The notes under the pieces were generated by a model, which searched no databases, had not been told where the DNA came from, and saw only the letters and a list, made by a program, of their open reading frames with translations. Made by a program: the position numbers and the translations under genes. This document shows, in pieces, positions 52,594-60,898 of a DNA stretch of 64,000 nt (positions are counted from its first letter, which is position 1; every line of letters begins with the position of its first letter). The stretch is from CAVQRC01 sp963715045. GTDB lineage: Bacteria > Planctomycetota > Planctomycetia > Pirellulales > Lacipirellulaceae. Where the stretch lies: positions 1 through 64,000 of the forward strand of contig CAVQRC010000016.1 in the NCBI GenBank assembly GCA_963715045.1, given 5' to 3'.

Positions 52594-52818
52594 CGATTGA
52601 TCTCCTGGTTTTGGTTGGAATGCGGCATCGCCGCGAAAGGCAACAATCCAGAGATTCAGAAAGGCCCCCATCTTCCGCCACAGAAAACGCCTGCGAACGT
52701 GGCCGCGACCGATCGTCCTTAGTCATTCGAAGCCCGGGCCGCTTCCGCGACACCAACAAGCCCGTTCCTGCACCCGCGGGCCCCTCGTAGAGGGCCCGCC
52801 TGACCCCCGGTCGCCCTC

Positions 52819-52848
52819 CTGACGATATCGCGGGTCGACTGCTATATT
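52819..52848 (+). promoter_or_regulatory. Candidate sigma-70 promoter of purC
   Basis: CTGACG at 52819-52824 and TATATT at 52843-52848 are separated by 18 bp, and TGC before the -10 resembles an extended -10 element. It lies 70 bp upstream of the purC ATG. This is a consensus match only. Confidence 0.4.
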
Positions 52849-52918
52849 TTGGTGATTCAGAGCCGCCTTCGCCGGTCATGCCCCCGCGAAGCCCCACCCG
52901 CGAACAGGAGATTTGGTC

Positions 52919-53802
52919 ATGACGGGGGTTGTCCTCAGCACGCAGTTGTCAGGGATGGGAGTCCGTCACGGGAAAGTCCGTGACATCTACGACCTGGGCG
53001 ACAACCTGCTGTTGGTCAGCACCGACCGGATCAGTGCGTTCGACTGGATCCTGCCTACCGGAATCCCCGATAAAGGCCGCCTGCTGACCCAATTGAGCCG
53101 GTTCTGGTTCGACCGCATCGACGAGCCGAACCACTTGCTCAGCACGGACATCGACGAGATCGACCTACCCGACGGGATCGACCGCGACGCGCTTCGCGGC
53201 CGGAGCACGCTCGTCCGCAAGACCGAGGTCGTGCCGTTCGAGTGCGTGGTCCGCGGCTACCTGGCGGGCTCGGGCTGGAAGGAATATCAGCAGTCAGGCC
53301 GCGTCGCTGGCATTGAACTGCCCCAAGGTCTTGTCGAGTCGGATCAACTGCCCGAGCCGATCTTTACGCCCGCCACGAAAGCTGCCCCCGGAGAACACGA
53401 CGAGAACATCACGTTCGCGGAAATGAGCGACCAACTCGGCCGGGAAACGGCAGACACGCTCCGCGAACGCTCTCTCGCGATTTACCAGGCCGCCGCCGAT
53501 TACGCCCGCCATCAGGGCATTCTGATCGCGGATACGAAATTCGAGTTCGGTCGCGTCAATGACGAGATCATCCTGATCGACGAGGTGCTGACTCCTGACA
53601 GTTCGAGATTCTGGCCCGCCGACAAGTATCAACCCGGCCACGGCCAGCCCTCATTCGACAAGCAGTATGTCCGTGACTGGCTGCTGACCACCGACTGGGA
53701 TAAGAACAGCCCTCCCCCCCACTCCCGCCTGAGATCGTCACGCGGACCGCCGAGAAATACGCCGAAGCCTACGAGCGAATCGTCGGCTCCAAACTCGCGT
53801 AG
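52919..53802 (+). CDS. purC: SAICAR synthetase with a 3' single-base frameshift
   Basis: The enzyme (phosphoribosylaminoimidazole-succinocarboxamide synthase, purine step 8) is recognisable from GKVRDIYDLGDNLLLVSTDRISAFD, VVRGYLAGSGWKEYQ, PIFTPATKA and DTKFEFG through DEVLTPDSSRFWP. In the first frame the protein goes wrong after DWDKNSPPP and runs to 53914. Reading one base later from the C7 run at 53714-53720 gives LPPEIVTRTAEKYAEAYERI and a natural stop at 53800-53802, the expected PurC C terminus. AGGAG eight bases before ATG 52919 supports the start. The lost C is likely a homopolymer error, or a slippage mutation that replaces the last helix. Confidence 0.9.
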
Positions 53803-53941
53803 CGGTGCGAAGCCGGCTTTGAATTATTTTGGATTGAAGTTTGTCTGTGATTTGCCGCATGTGATTTGCGTTTTATTCCGCGCATGGCGCGTAGCCCACG
53901 GACTGATTCTGTAACGCGACCTCGACCCCCGACTCGCCAAT

Positions 53942-55141
53942 ATGCTTCGTTACTGGACTGCCGGAGAGTCGCACGGCAAGACTCTGATTGCACTCGTCGA
54001 TGGTTTTCCGGCAGGCATACCGATCGACGAAGCGGCCATCAACGCGGACCTTCGTCGCCGCCAGGGCGGGTATGGTCGCGGCGGACGGCAACGGATCGAG
54101 ACCGACACGGTCAACGTACTGAGCGGCGTCTGGCGGGGAGTGTCGCTCGGCAGTCCGATCGCGCTCGAGGTGAAGAACAGGGATTACAAGCTCGAACGAC
54201 TCGACGATCTGGACCGGCCGCGGCCCGGCCACGGCGATTTGACCGGGGCCATGAAGTACCTGGGCTCGATTCGCGGCGTGCTGGAACGGGCCAGCGCCCG
54301 GGAGACGGCCGTCCGCGTTGCTGCCGGCGGACTCGCCAAGCAATTGCTCGAGCAGTTCGGCATCCAAGCCGTGGGATACGTGGTCGAACTGGGGGGCGAG
54401 CAGATCGAACCGGCAACCGGTACGGTAGACGAGCTCCGGCAAATCCGCGATCAGAGCGAGATCTACAGTCTCGATCCGAGCCGTGACGCGGCGATCAAGC
54501 AGTTGATCGACGAGACGGGCAAACAGGGCGACACGCTCGGTGGAATTGTGGAGGTCCGTGTCGAGGGCCTTCCATTCGGTTTGGGAACACACGCCCAGTG
54601 GGATCGCAAGCTGGATGGCCGGATCGCCCAGGCGGTCATGGCCGTGCAGGCTTTCAAAGGGGTCGAGATCGGACTAGGCTTCGAGGCCGCCCGGCGGAAG
54701 GGCTCGGAGGTGCACGATCCGATTCACTACGATCCCGATCAGCGTAATGCGCCTCATCTGGGCTTTGTGCGGCCGTCGAACAATGCCGGCGGACTGGAGG
54801 CCGGGATGACCAATGGGCAGCCGCTGGTCGTCCGCGCTGCCAAGAAACCGATCAGCACGCTTCGCAAACCTCTCGACTCGGTCAATCTGAAGACGAAACA
54901 AGCCGAGGGAGCCAGCTATGAGCGAAGCGACGTATGTGCCCTCTCCGCCGGCAGCATCATTATCGAAGCCGTCGTCGCGTTCGCGGTCGCCGAAGCCCTG
55001 GTCGAAAAATTCGGCGGCGACAGCCTGCTCGAAATGCAATCCCGCTACGACACCTTTCTCGAGCTGGCGCAGGGACGACCGGGGTGGGTAGCCAAACGAG
55101 TTCGATCCGGGGGACGGCCGGTCGTAATGACTAATTCCTAA
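53942..55141 (+). CDS. aroC: Chorismate synthase
   Basis: This encodes 399 residues. RYWTAGESHGKTLIALVDGFP, RPRPGHGDLTGAMKY, ERASARETAVRVAAG and DPIHYDPDQRNAPHLGF through RPSNNAGGLEAGMTNG are the family signatures, including the FMN-binding basic residues. It converts EPSP to chorismate with reduced FMN. The length is typical of the bifunctional-length bacterial form. The last few codons (VVMTNS) fall in the dispersed taatgacta repeat, so the extreme C terminus has probably been changed by repeat insertion without harm. Confidence 0.96.
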   Translation: MLRYWTAGESHGKTLIALVDGFPAGIPIDEAAINADLRRRQGGYGRGGRQRIETDTVNVLSGVWRGVSLGSPIALEVKNRDYKLERLDDLDRPRPGHGDLTGAMKYLGSIRGVLERASARETAVRVAAGGLAKQLLEQFGIQAVGYVVELGGEQIEPATGTVDELRQIRDQSEIYSLDPSRDAAIKQLIDETGKQGDTLGGIVEVRVEGLPFGLGTHAQWDRKLDGRIAQAVMAVQAFKGVEIGLGFEAARRKGSEVHDPIHYDPDQRNAPHLGFVRPSNNAGGLEAGMTNGQPLVVRAAKKPISTLRKPLDSVNLKTKQAEGASYERSDVCALSAGSIIIEAVVAFAVAEALVEKFGGDSLLEMQSRYDTFLELAQGRPGWVAKRVRSGGRPVVMTNS

Positions 55142-55247
55142 TAACGAATAACTAGGGAATACCGAATGCCCGAATGACCAGGCAAAGTCTTATCTTGGGT
55201 GAGAGTTTTCTCTTGGGCATTCGTCATTAGGAATTAGTTAGTCATTA
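55125..55247. repeat. Inverted repeat after aroC (taatgacta family)
   Basis: The left arm at 55125-55149 (taatgactaattcctaata then acgaat) is matched by the reverse complement of 55219-55247, apart from a 4-bp extra actaac-type insertion and one mismatch. The left arm supplies the aroC stop codon. It may terminate aroC transcription, and the same words occur upstream of waaA. Confidence 0.6.
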
Positions 55248-55279
55248 GAGATTAGTCATTAGTCATTACACTTCCCGTC

Positions 55280-56662
55280 GTGCCCACAGAGAGCGAACCC
55301 ATCCCCCCCTCCCCCGACCAACATGACGTGTCCCCGCCGCTGGCTCGGGATCGCTCCTTCTGGGGCATGACGATCACCCAGTTTCTGGGTGCCTTCAACG
55401 ACAACCTGTTTAAGCAACTGATCCTGCTGCTCTCGCTGTCGACTGGTGTCGCGGCCATCGCCGCCGGCGGGAGGATGGTCGAGGACGCCAACCCTGCCGA
55501 TACCCCGGCTGCCGCTGTCGGCGACGCAGAGGAGAAGCCGAAAGATCGTCAGACGGTTGCGATGGCCCTGTTCTCGATCCCGTTTCTGTTGTTCAGCGGT
55601 GTCGCCGGCTTCCTCTCCGACAAGGTCAGCAAACGCACCGTGATCGTGGCCGCCAAGGTGGCCGAGATTTTCGTGATGGCACTGGGCCTGCTCGCGTTCT
55701 CTATGATCCCGACGTGGGGACTCACGCCCGCCTTGGCGGTCCTGTTTGCGATGGGGCTGCAAAGCGCGTTCTTCGGGCCCGCCAAGTACGGGATTCTTCC
55801 GGAGCTCTTTCGACCGACCGATTTGCCGGCTGCGAATGCCGTGATGCTGATGACGACGTTCCTGGCGATCATCTTCGGGACCGCTGCGGCCGGCGTGATT
55901 CTCGATTATCTCGCCGGTCCGCTGTGGGTCCGCTGCGGGCTGTGCCTGGTGATCGCGGTCATCGGAACGGCCACCAGCCTGCTGGTCCGGCCCGTCCCGG
56001 CGGCCAAGCCCGGCCTCGAACTCGAGTTCGAATCGTTTCACGTTCCTCGCGACACGCGGCAGATGCTGGGCCTCGACCGTCCGCTGTGCGTGGTGTTGTT
56101 CGTCTCGAGCGTGTTCTGGTTGATCGGAGGCCTCGTGCAACCGAGCGTCAACGCCTTCGGCAAGAATCAGCTTGGCGTTGCCGACTCGCTGACCAGCCTG
56201 CTCGCGGCATCGATGGGCGTGGGGATCGCATTCGGGTGCGTCGTGGCCGGCATCCTCTGCCGAGGCCAACCCGACTTCCGCCTCACCCGCGTGGGCGCGG
56301 CGGGCGTGACGCTCTGTCTGCTGCTGATGAGCCTGCCGGCTTTGGGCGGCTGGGGAGACATCGAGCACAATCACCTGCTCGGTTACTACGGGAGCATCGT
56401 CGTGCTGATTCTCGTGGGCGGCTTTGCGGGCTTGTTTGTGATCCCGCTGCAGGTCTTCATGCAGCTCCGTCCGCCCGTTGATCGCAAAGGCCGAATGATC
56501 GGCGTCATGAACCAGGCCAGCTGGCTGGCGATCGTGATTTCGGTCGGCTTCTACGCGTTGTTCGGCGCGATCGTGGAAGCGTTGGCGCTTCCGCATGCCA
56601 CCGTGTTCGGGTTCACCGCGTTGATCATTCTTCCGGTGGCCGTCGTGGGCGTGCGGCAGTAG
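55280..56662 (+). CDS. MFS transporter, LplT-like
   Basis: This encodes 460 residues with about twelve membrane helices. FWGMTITQFLGAFNDNLFKQ is the hallmark N terminus of the lysophospholipid transporter (LplT)/Aas-linked MFS branch. GVAGFLSDKVSKRTVIV is the loop 2-3 motif, and LQSAFFGPAKYGILPELF is again typical of LplT. An acidic insertion of ~25 residues lies between helices 1 and 2. LplT flips lysophospholipids for reacylation; here the acyltransferase domain is neither fused nor adjacent. The start is GTG 55280. Confidence 0.87.
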   Translation: MPTESEPIPPSPDQHDVSPPLARDRSFWGMTITQFLGAFNDNLFKQLILLLSLSTGVAAIAAGGRMVEDANPADTPAAAVGDAEEKPKDRQTVAMALFSIPFLLFSGVAGFLSDKVSKRTVIVAAKVAEIFVMALGLLAFSMIPTWGLTPALAVLFAMGLQSAFFGPAKYGILPELFRPTDLPAANAVMLMTTFLAIIFGTAAAGVILDYLAGPLWVRCGLCLVIAVIGTATSLLVRPVPAAKPGLELEFESFHVPRDTRQMLGLDRPLCVVLFVSSVFWLIGGLVQPSVNAFGKNQLGVADSLTSLLAASMGVGIAFGCVVAGILCRGQPDFRLTRVGAAGVTLCLLLMSLPALGGWGDIEHNHLLGYYGSIVVLILVGGFAGLFVIPLQVFMQLRPPVDRKGRMIGVMNQASWLAIVISVGFYALFGAIVEALALPHATVFGFTALIILPVAVVGVRQ

Positions 56663-56695
56663 CGGGACCGGTCGCGCCGGGTGATTCCGCCGCGT

Positions 56696-56714
56696 CCCCC
56701 GGCAAAGCCGGGGG
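56696..56714 (+). terminator. Hairpin after the MFS gene
   Basis: CCCCCGGC-AAA-GCCGGGGG is a perfect 8-bp GC stem with a 3-nt loop, 34 bp after the transporter stop. There is no T-run. The surrounding sequence resembles other planctomycete intergenic repeats, so it may be a repeat that doubles as a terminator. Confidence 0.5.
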
Positions 56715-56777
56715 CTCCGAGCTGGTAGTGATGCGTGCCACTGCGATGGCCCAGCCACGGGGCTCGATTCGGTCGGT

Positions 56778-56783
56778 TATAAT
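56778..56783 (+). promoter_or_regulatory. Perfect -10 hexamer upstream of the DUF4058 gene
   Basis: TATAAT at 56778-56783 lies 36 bp before the ATG at 56819. No good -35 hexamer is seen at 16-18 bp, so this is only a partial promoter match. Confidence 0.35.
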
Positions 56784-56818
56784 TCTGCGGACAACATTTT
56801 TTGCCGTGAGGTTTTCTG

Positions 56819-57571
56819 ATGCCGATGCACGACTGGACAAGAGTGTCCGCGGGCTCCTTCCACACCTTCCACACGGCGTGGATCACGGAGTTGGCCAGAG
56901 CGCTCAACAACGGAATCCTCCCGGAGCCGTTTTACGCGGAGTCGGAGCAGATCGCCGGTGAAACTGGGCCCGACGTATTGGCGTTGGATGCGGATTCGGA
57001 GCGCACCCTTCGAGATCGATTGAACGCCCTGCAGGAGGGTGGGGCGACCGCGGTGGTGGACGCTCCGCCGAGTGTCACGATCACCCAGGTGGCGTCGGAA
57101 GAAGAACTCTATTCCGAGCAGCGTAACCGACTCACGATTCGGCATTCCTCTGGCGATATGCTGGTGGCCTACGTGGAGATTTTGTCATCTGGAAACAAGT
57201 CGAGCCGCCGCGCGATGGGGCGGTTCCTCGATAAGGTATACAGCGTGCTGCGAGACGGCGTGCACCTGCTGGTCATCGATCCGTATCCTCCCAGCACTTT
57301 CGATCCACAGGGAATTCACGGGGTGATCTGGCAAGAGGTTGATCCGTCGGCACCCTACGCGCGGCCGGAGGAAATGCCGCTTACGCTGGTCTCGTATTGC
57401 GCCAGCCGGCCGATCCAGGCTTTCGTAGAGCCGATTTGCGTCGGCACAACATTGCCAGGCATGCCACTCTTTCTGGACGCCCGATGGTACGTGACGTTAC
57501 CGCTTGAAGAGACCTACGCCGCTGCCTTGGAAGCCGTGCCGACTCGTTGGCGACGCCTGCTTGCCGAATGA
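56819..57571 (+). CDS. DUF4058 family protein
   Basis: This encodes 250 residues. MPMHDWTRVSAGSFHTFH is the characteristic DUF4058 start, and RNRLTIRHSSGDMLVAYVEIL with SSRRAMGRFLDKVYSVL contains the nuclease-like core pattern (the E of VEIL and the Lys after it). HLLVIDPYPPSTFDPQGIHG and LPLEETYAAALEAVP complete the family architecture. The biochemical role is unknown; PD-(D/E)XK-like folds are suspected. TGAGG supports the start. It is monocistronic, with its own TATAAT box. Confidence 0.88.
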   Translation: MPMHDWTRVSAGSFHTFHTAWITELARALNNGILPEPFYAESEQIAGETGPDVLALDADSERTLRDRLNALQEGGATAVVDAPPSVTITQVASEEELYSEQRNRLTIRHSSGDMLVAYVEILSSGNKSSRRAMGRFLDKVYSVLRDGVHLLVIDPYPPSTFDPQGIHGVIWQEVDPSAPYARPEEMPLTLVSYCASRPIQAFVEPICVGTTLPGMPLFLDARWYVTLPLEETYAAALEAVPTRWRRLLAE

Positions 57572-57655
57572 GGGGCTGGCTCGGACAGCAAAACTGGTTT
57601 CAGCAGCCGGATTCCCCGGCCGTGGGACGCGTTCACTCAGGCTCTGGGATAGGTA

Positions 57656-58549
57656 CTAAGTCCGAACCGCCGCCATGAAGAACAGGGCGATCAGGCCCAC
57701 CAGCAGTCCCGAAGTTGGTTCCGGCACCAGCGTGAACGTAATCCCGGGCGTGTCGGTGGAGAGGTTTACGCTCGCCGTATTGGCGAAATCCGATGCGGCT
57801 CCTGTCTCCCGGCCTTGTGCCTGGAACGCCTTTGTTCCCAGTTCGACCTCCACGGCAAACACGTCGCCGAATCCTACAGTGAGCGCATCATCTACGCGAA
57901 TGAGGGCATTCACGCTGAACTCGCAGGAGAAGGGGCTGCAACTTTGTTCACTAAAGTCGCCATCCCGCGTGGCGTCTGCCCAGTCACCGCTGCGAACCAG
58001 GATGGGGGGTTCCGTCCTGGATATTCCAGTAAGATCGGCGCTGCCGTCAAAAACGCTAAGGGCCCCCGACACCATGTCGTGAAGGGTCAAGCGGAAGGTT
58101 ACCGACGACAGCAGATCGTCGAGTCCAACGTTCGTGTTGTTGTTGAAATAGCTGAGTGTTCCGTCGACGGAGAGATCCAGATCAATGTCGATGGGCGTCA
58201 GGGGATCGCTCCCTCCCGTCTGGACGTGCGCTACCCAACGAGCATTCGCTGTCGCATTGGAAGCCTCGGCGAGCCCGGAGGCCGATTCGACCAGGCTGGA
58301 AGCTCGGAGTGTTCCGCCGACTGTCGCGCTCGCGAAGGCATCGGCCAGGCCGCTACCTGAGGCGTTGTTCGTCGCCGCCGCCGTGCCCGGTCCACTGTCG
58401 GTGACGGTCCCCGCGTCTTCGACCGGCGTCATCGCAGTGGCCTGGGCCTCGGCGATTACAGGCGGGAGGGGCATTGCCTGGGAGACTGAAGCTGTAGTCA
58501 GAACCAGGCAGGTGATCGTTAGTTCGCCGATCCAACTGTGTTTACGCAT
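57656..58549 (-). CDS. Exported PEP-CTERM protein
   Basis: This encodes 297 residues. The signal peptide (ELTITCLVLTTASVSQAM) is followed by an Ala/Ser/Thr-rich beta-type mature region (GTVTDSGPGTAAATNNASG, SVDGTLSYFNNNTNVGLDDL). The C-terminal sorting signal is VPEPTSGLLVGLIALFFMAAV, a PEP motif then a hydrophobic helix and a basic end. Exosortase would cleave and anchor or release it at the surface. ATG 58549 begins the signal peptide, so the longer upstream frame is rejected. The mature region has no enzymatic motif. Confidence 0.82.
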   Translation of the reverse strand: MRKHSWIGELTITCLVLTTASVSQAMPLPPVIAEAQATAMTPVEDAGTVTDSGPGTAAATNNASGSGLADAFASATVGGTLRASSLVESASGLAEASNATANARWVAHVQTGGSDPLTPIDIDLDLSVDGTLSYFNNNTNVGLDDLLSSVTFRLTLHDMVSGALSVFDGSADLTGISRTEPPILVRSGDWADATRDGDFSEQSCSPFSCEFSVNALIRVDDALTVGFGDVFAVEVELGTKAFQAQGRETGAASDFANTASVNLSTDTPGITFTLVPEPTSGLLVGLIALFFMAAVRT

Positions 58550-58680
58550 GAGGTGTCTGTTCCTTGCGATCAATGGTGCCGCGGTCACAAACTTCGCTGA
58601 CGTGGTCGACCGCAGACGGGACGCAGCAGTTGCCGAATCTCGCAGTGAAAGTGATCGTGGCGAGAAACCTGTGGCGGGAA

Positions 58681-60012
58681 TCACTTGAGTTCGGCAAACT
58701 CGCCGCGCTTGGCCATGTCGCGGATGTCCTGCGTGATCTTCATTGAGCAATACTTTGGTCCGCACATGCTGCAGAACTTCGCGCTCTTGAACGTATCCTG
58801 CGGGAGAGTTTCATCGTGGTAAGCGCGGGCCGTTTCGGGGTCGAGTGAGAGCTCGAACTGGCGGTTCCAGTCGAATTCGAAACGCGCCTTGCTGAGTTCA
58901 TCGTCGCGATCGCGAGCCCCCGGACGGTGACGGGCAATGTCGGCCGCATGGGCTGCGATCTTGTAGGCGATCATCCCCTGCTTGACGTCCTCCCGTTCGG
59001 GAAGTCCGAGGTGTTCTTTGGGCGTCACGTAACACAGCATCGCCGCGCCATTCCAGCCGGCCAGGGCTGCGCCGATGCAACTGGTAATGTGGTCGTAGCC
59101 CGGCGCGTAGTCGGTTACGAGCGGGCCGAGCACGTAAAACGGCGCACCGTCACAGACTTCCTGCTGCAATTCGACATTCATCGCGATCTTGTCCATCGGC
59201 ACATGGCCCGGTCCTTCGACCATCACCTGCGTCCCTCGCGCCCGGCCGCGGAGCGTCAGCTCGCCGAGCGTGTGCAATTCGCCGAACTGGGCTTCGTCGC
59301 AGGCATCGGCCAGGCAGCCGGGCCGCAATCCGTCGCCCAGCGACCAGGTCACGTCGTACTGCCGCATGATGTCGCACAAGTCGTCGAAATGCTCGTACAG
59401 CGGATTCTCTTTCCGATGAATCATCATCCATTTCGCAATCAACGATCCGCCCCGGCTGACGATCCCCGTGATCCGGTTCATGGTCTTGGGCAGATGCTCG
59501 AGCTTTACGCCACAGTGGATCGTCATGTAATCGACGCCCTGCTTCGCCTGATGCTCGACCATGTCGAGAAAGTGCTGCGGCCGCATCTCTTCGATTTCGC
59601 CGCCCAGCTCCTCGAGCATCTGGTAAATCGGCACGGTTCCGATCGGCACCGGCGAGGCGGCCAGAATCGCTTCGCGAATGGGATCGATATCTTTCCCGGT
59701 CGACAGATCCATGACCGTATCCGCCCCGAAATGCACGGCCGTATGCAGTTTTTCGAGTTCGCCTTGCTCATCGCTGGTGACGGCCGAGTTGCCGATGTTG
59801 GCGTTCACCTTGCAGCGGGTGGCAATCCCGATGGCCATCGGCTCGAGCCGCATCTCAAGGTGCCTGCGATTCGCGGGAATGACCAGCCGACCCGTGGCAA
59901 CTTCGTCGCGTACGGCTTCAGGAGCAAGCGATTCGCGGTTGGCAACAAATTCCATTTCCGGAGTGATTGCGCCGGCCTGGGCGTGTTCTAGCTGAGTGAT
60001 CGGAGCGGGCAT
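58681..60012 (-). CDS. thiC: Phosphomethylpyrimidine synthase
   Basis: This encodes 443 residues of the radical-SAM ThiC family, which rearranges AIR into the HMP pyrimidine of thiamine. KVNANIGNSAV, IHCGVKLEHLP, RGGSLIAKWMMIH, VEGPGHVPMDKI and GAALAGWNGAAMLCYVTPKEH are all typical. The C-terminal cluster-binding motif CSMCGPKYCSMK is intact. The start is ATG 60012 with GGAGG about eight bases upstream; the longer frame upstream is repeat sequence. This is the short form lacking the ~150-residue N-terminal domain of E. coli ThiC. No TPP riboswitch was recognised upstream. Confidence 0.95.
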   Translation of the reverse strand: MPAPITQLEHAQAGAITPEMEFVANRESLAPEAVRDEVATGRLVIPANRRHLEMRLEPMAIGIATRCKVNANIGNSAVTSDEQGELEKLHTAVHFGADTVMDLSTGKDIDPIREAILAASPVPIGTVPIYQMLEELGGEIEEMRPQHFLDMVEHQAKQGVDYMTIHCGVKLEHLPKTMNRITGIVSRGGSLIAKWMMIHRKENPLYEHFDDLCDIMRQYDVTWSLGDGLRPGCLADACDEAQFGELHTLGELTLRGRARGTQVMVEGPGHVPMDKIAMNVELQQEVCDGAPFYVLGPLVTDYAPGYDHITSCIGAALAGWNGAAMLCYVTPKEHLGLPEREDVKQGMIAYKIAAHAADIARHRPGARDRDDELSKARFEFDWNRQFELSLDPETARAYHDETLPQDTFKSAKFCSMCGPKYCSMKITQDIRDMAKRGEFAELK

Positions 60013-60160
60013 AGGAGAGTCCTCCGTGAGAGGGCGGAATGGCGGGTGTGCCTCAATCGTAGCGAGGGACCCGGGCGGGCGAACAGGGGGGAGTGTGGGA
60101 CGATCGGACTCCGAAGTCCGACGTAGCTCCCGCGAGTTCTGCGAGCGTAGCGAAGTCGGA

Positions 60161-60208
60161 TGGGACGCTGGGACGCTGGGACGCTGGGACGATGGGACGC
60201 TGGGACTG
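60161..60208. repeat. Octamer tandem array (6 units) upstream of thiC
   Basis: There are six 8-bp units: TGGGACGC four times, with one TGGGACGA and one TGGGACTG variant. They are flanked by two similar copies of gcgtagcgaagtcggatggg (60146-60164 and 60227-60245). A tgacccc tandem follows at ~60275-60301. All of it lies between metH and thiC. Confidence 0.85.
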
Positions 60209-60304
60209 CGTGGCGGCCGCGAGTGAGCGTAGCGACGTCGGATGGGACTCACCAGCGGAGAGCATTGCCACACCCTGACCCCTGACCCCCGATCCCTGAC
60301 CCCT

Positions 60305-60898
60305 TTACTCGCTCGGAACTTCATATCCGAGATTCGGGGCCAACCAGCGTTCGGTGTCCTCAATGGTCGCGCCCTTGCGGGCGGCGTAGTGTTCGACCTG
60401 GTCGCGGGTGATCCGATCGACGGCGAAGTACCGCGCCTCGGGGTGGCCGAAAAAGAGTCCGCAAACGCTTGACGCGGGACTCATTGCGTAGTGCTCGGTC
60501 AATTCGATTCCCGTCTGTCGTTGGGCATCGAGAAGTTCGAAGAGGGTTTCTTTTTCCGTATGGTCGGGCTGGGACGGGTAGCCGGGAGCGGGTCGGATAC
60601 CGCGGTATTTTTCCGCAATCAGGTCGTCGAGGGAGACTCGCTCGTCGTGTTCGAAGCCCCATTCGCGACGGGCTCGCTGGTGCAGCATTTCGGCGAACGC
60701 TTCGGCCAGTCGATCGGCCAGCGACTTCACGAGGATCGCGTTGTAGTCGTCGTGGGCGGCTTCGTACTCGGCCGCCAGCGCCTCGCAGCCGATGCCGGAC
60801 GTGACCGCGAAACCGCCGATCCAATCTTCCCGCCCGCTCTCGGCCGGAGCGATAAAATCGGCCAGTGAGTAGAAGCAGTCGCGCCCTGACGGCGCCAC
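60305..60898 (-). CDS. metH: MetH C-terminal fragment (AdoMet-binding activation domain)
   Basis: This frame carries the end of cobalamin-dependent methionine synthase. It has FYSLADFIAPAESGREDWIG, then FAVTSGIG, the helical RLAEAFAEMLHQRARREWG, and the activation-domain signature YRGIRPAPGYPSQPDHTEK. It ends with YAMSPASSVCGLFFGHPEARYF, the AdoMet site. The domain reductively remethylates inactive cobalamin. It is separated from the cobalamin-binding part by a single-base shift between about 60875 and 60890: the upstream frame reads WRRQGA and this one continues GRDCFYSL. Adding one base restores a continuous MetH. Confidence 0.88.
   Translation of the reverse strand: MAPSGRDCFYSLADFIAPAESGREDWIGGFAVTSGIGCEALAAEYEAAHDDYNAILVKSLADRLAEAFAEMLHQRARREWGFEHDERVSLDDLIAEKYRGIRPAPGYPSQPDHTEKETLFELLDAQRQTGIELTEHYAMSPASSVCGLFFGHPEARYFAVDRITRDQVEHYAARKGATIEDTERWLAPNLGYEVPSE

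Noticed and set aside
53714..53914. Programmed frameshift in purC
   Set aside because: A C7 run can slip, but no stimulatory structure was recognised and PurC is not known to use recoding; a sequencing or replication error is simpler.
57656..58765. Longer 369-residue start for the PEP-CTERM gene
   Set aside because: The first 72 codons overlap the thiC end and lack protein character, while ATG 58549 begins a proper signal peptide.
60013..60304. TPP riboswitch upstream of thiC
   Set aside because: I could not find the conserved CTGAGA and ACCTGATCTGG-type elements on the minus strand; the region is tandem repeats.
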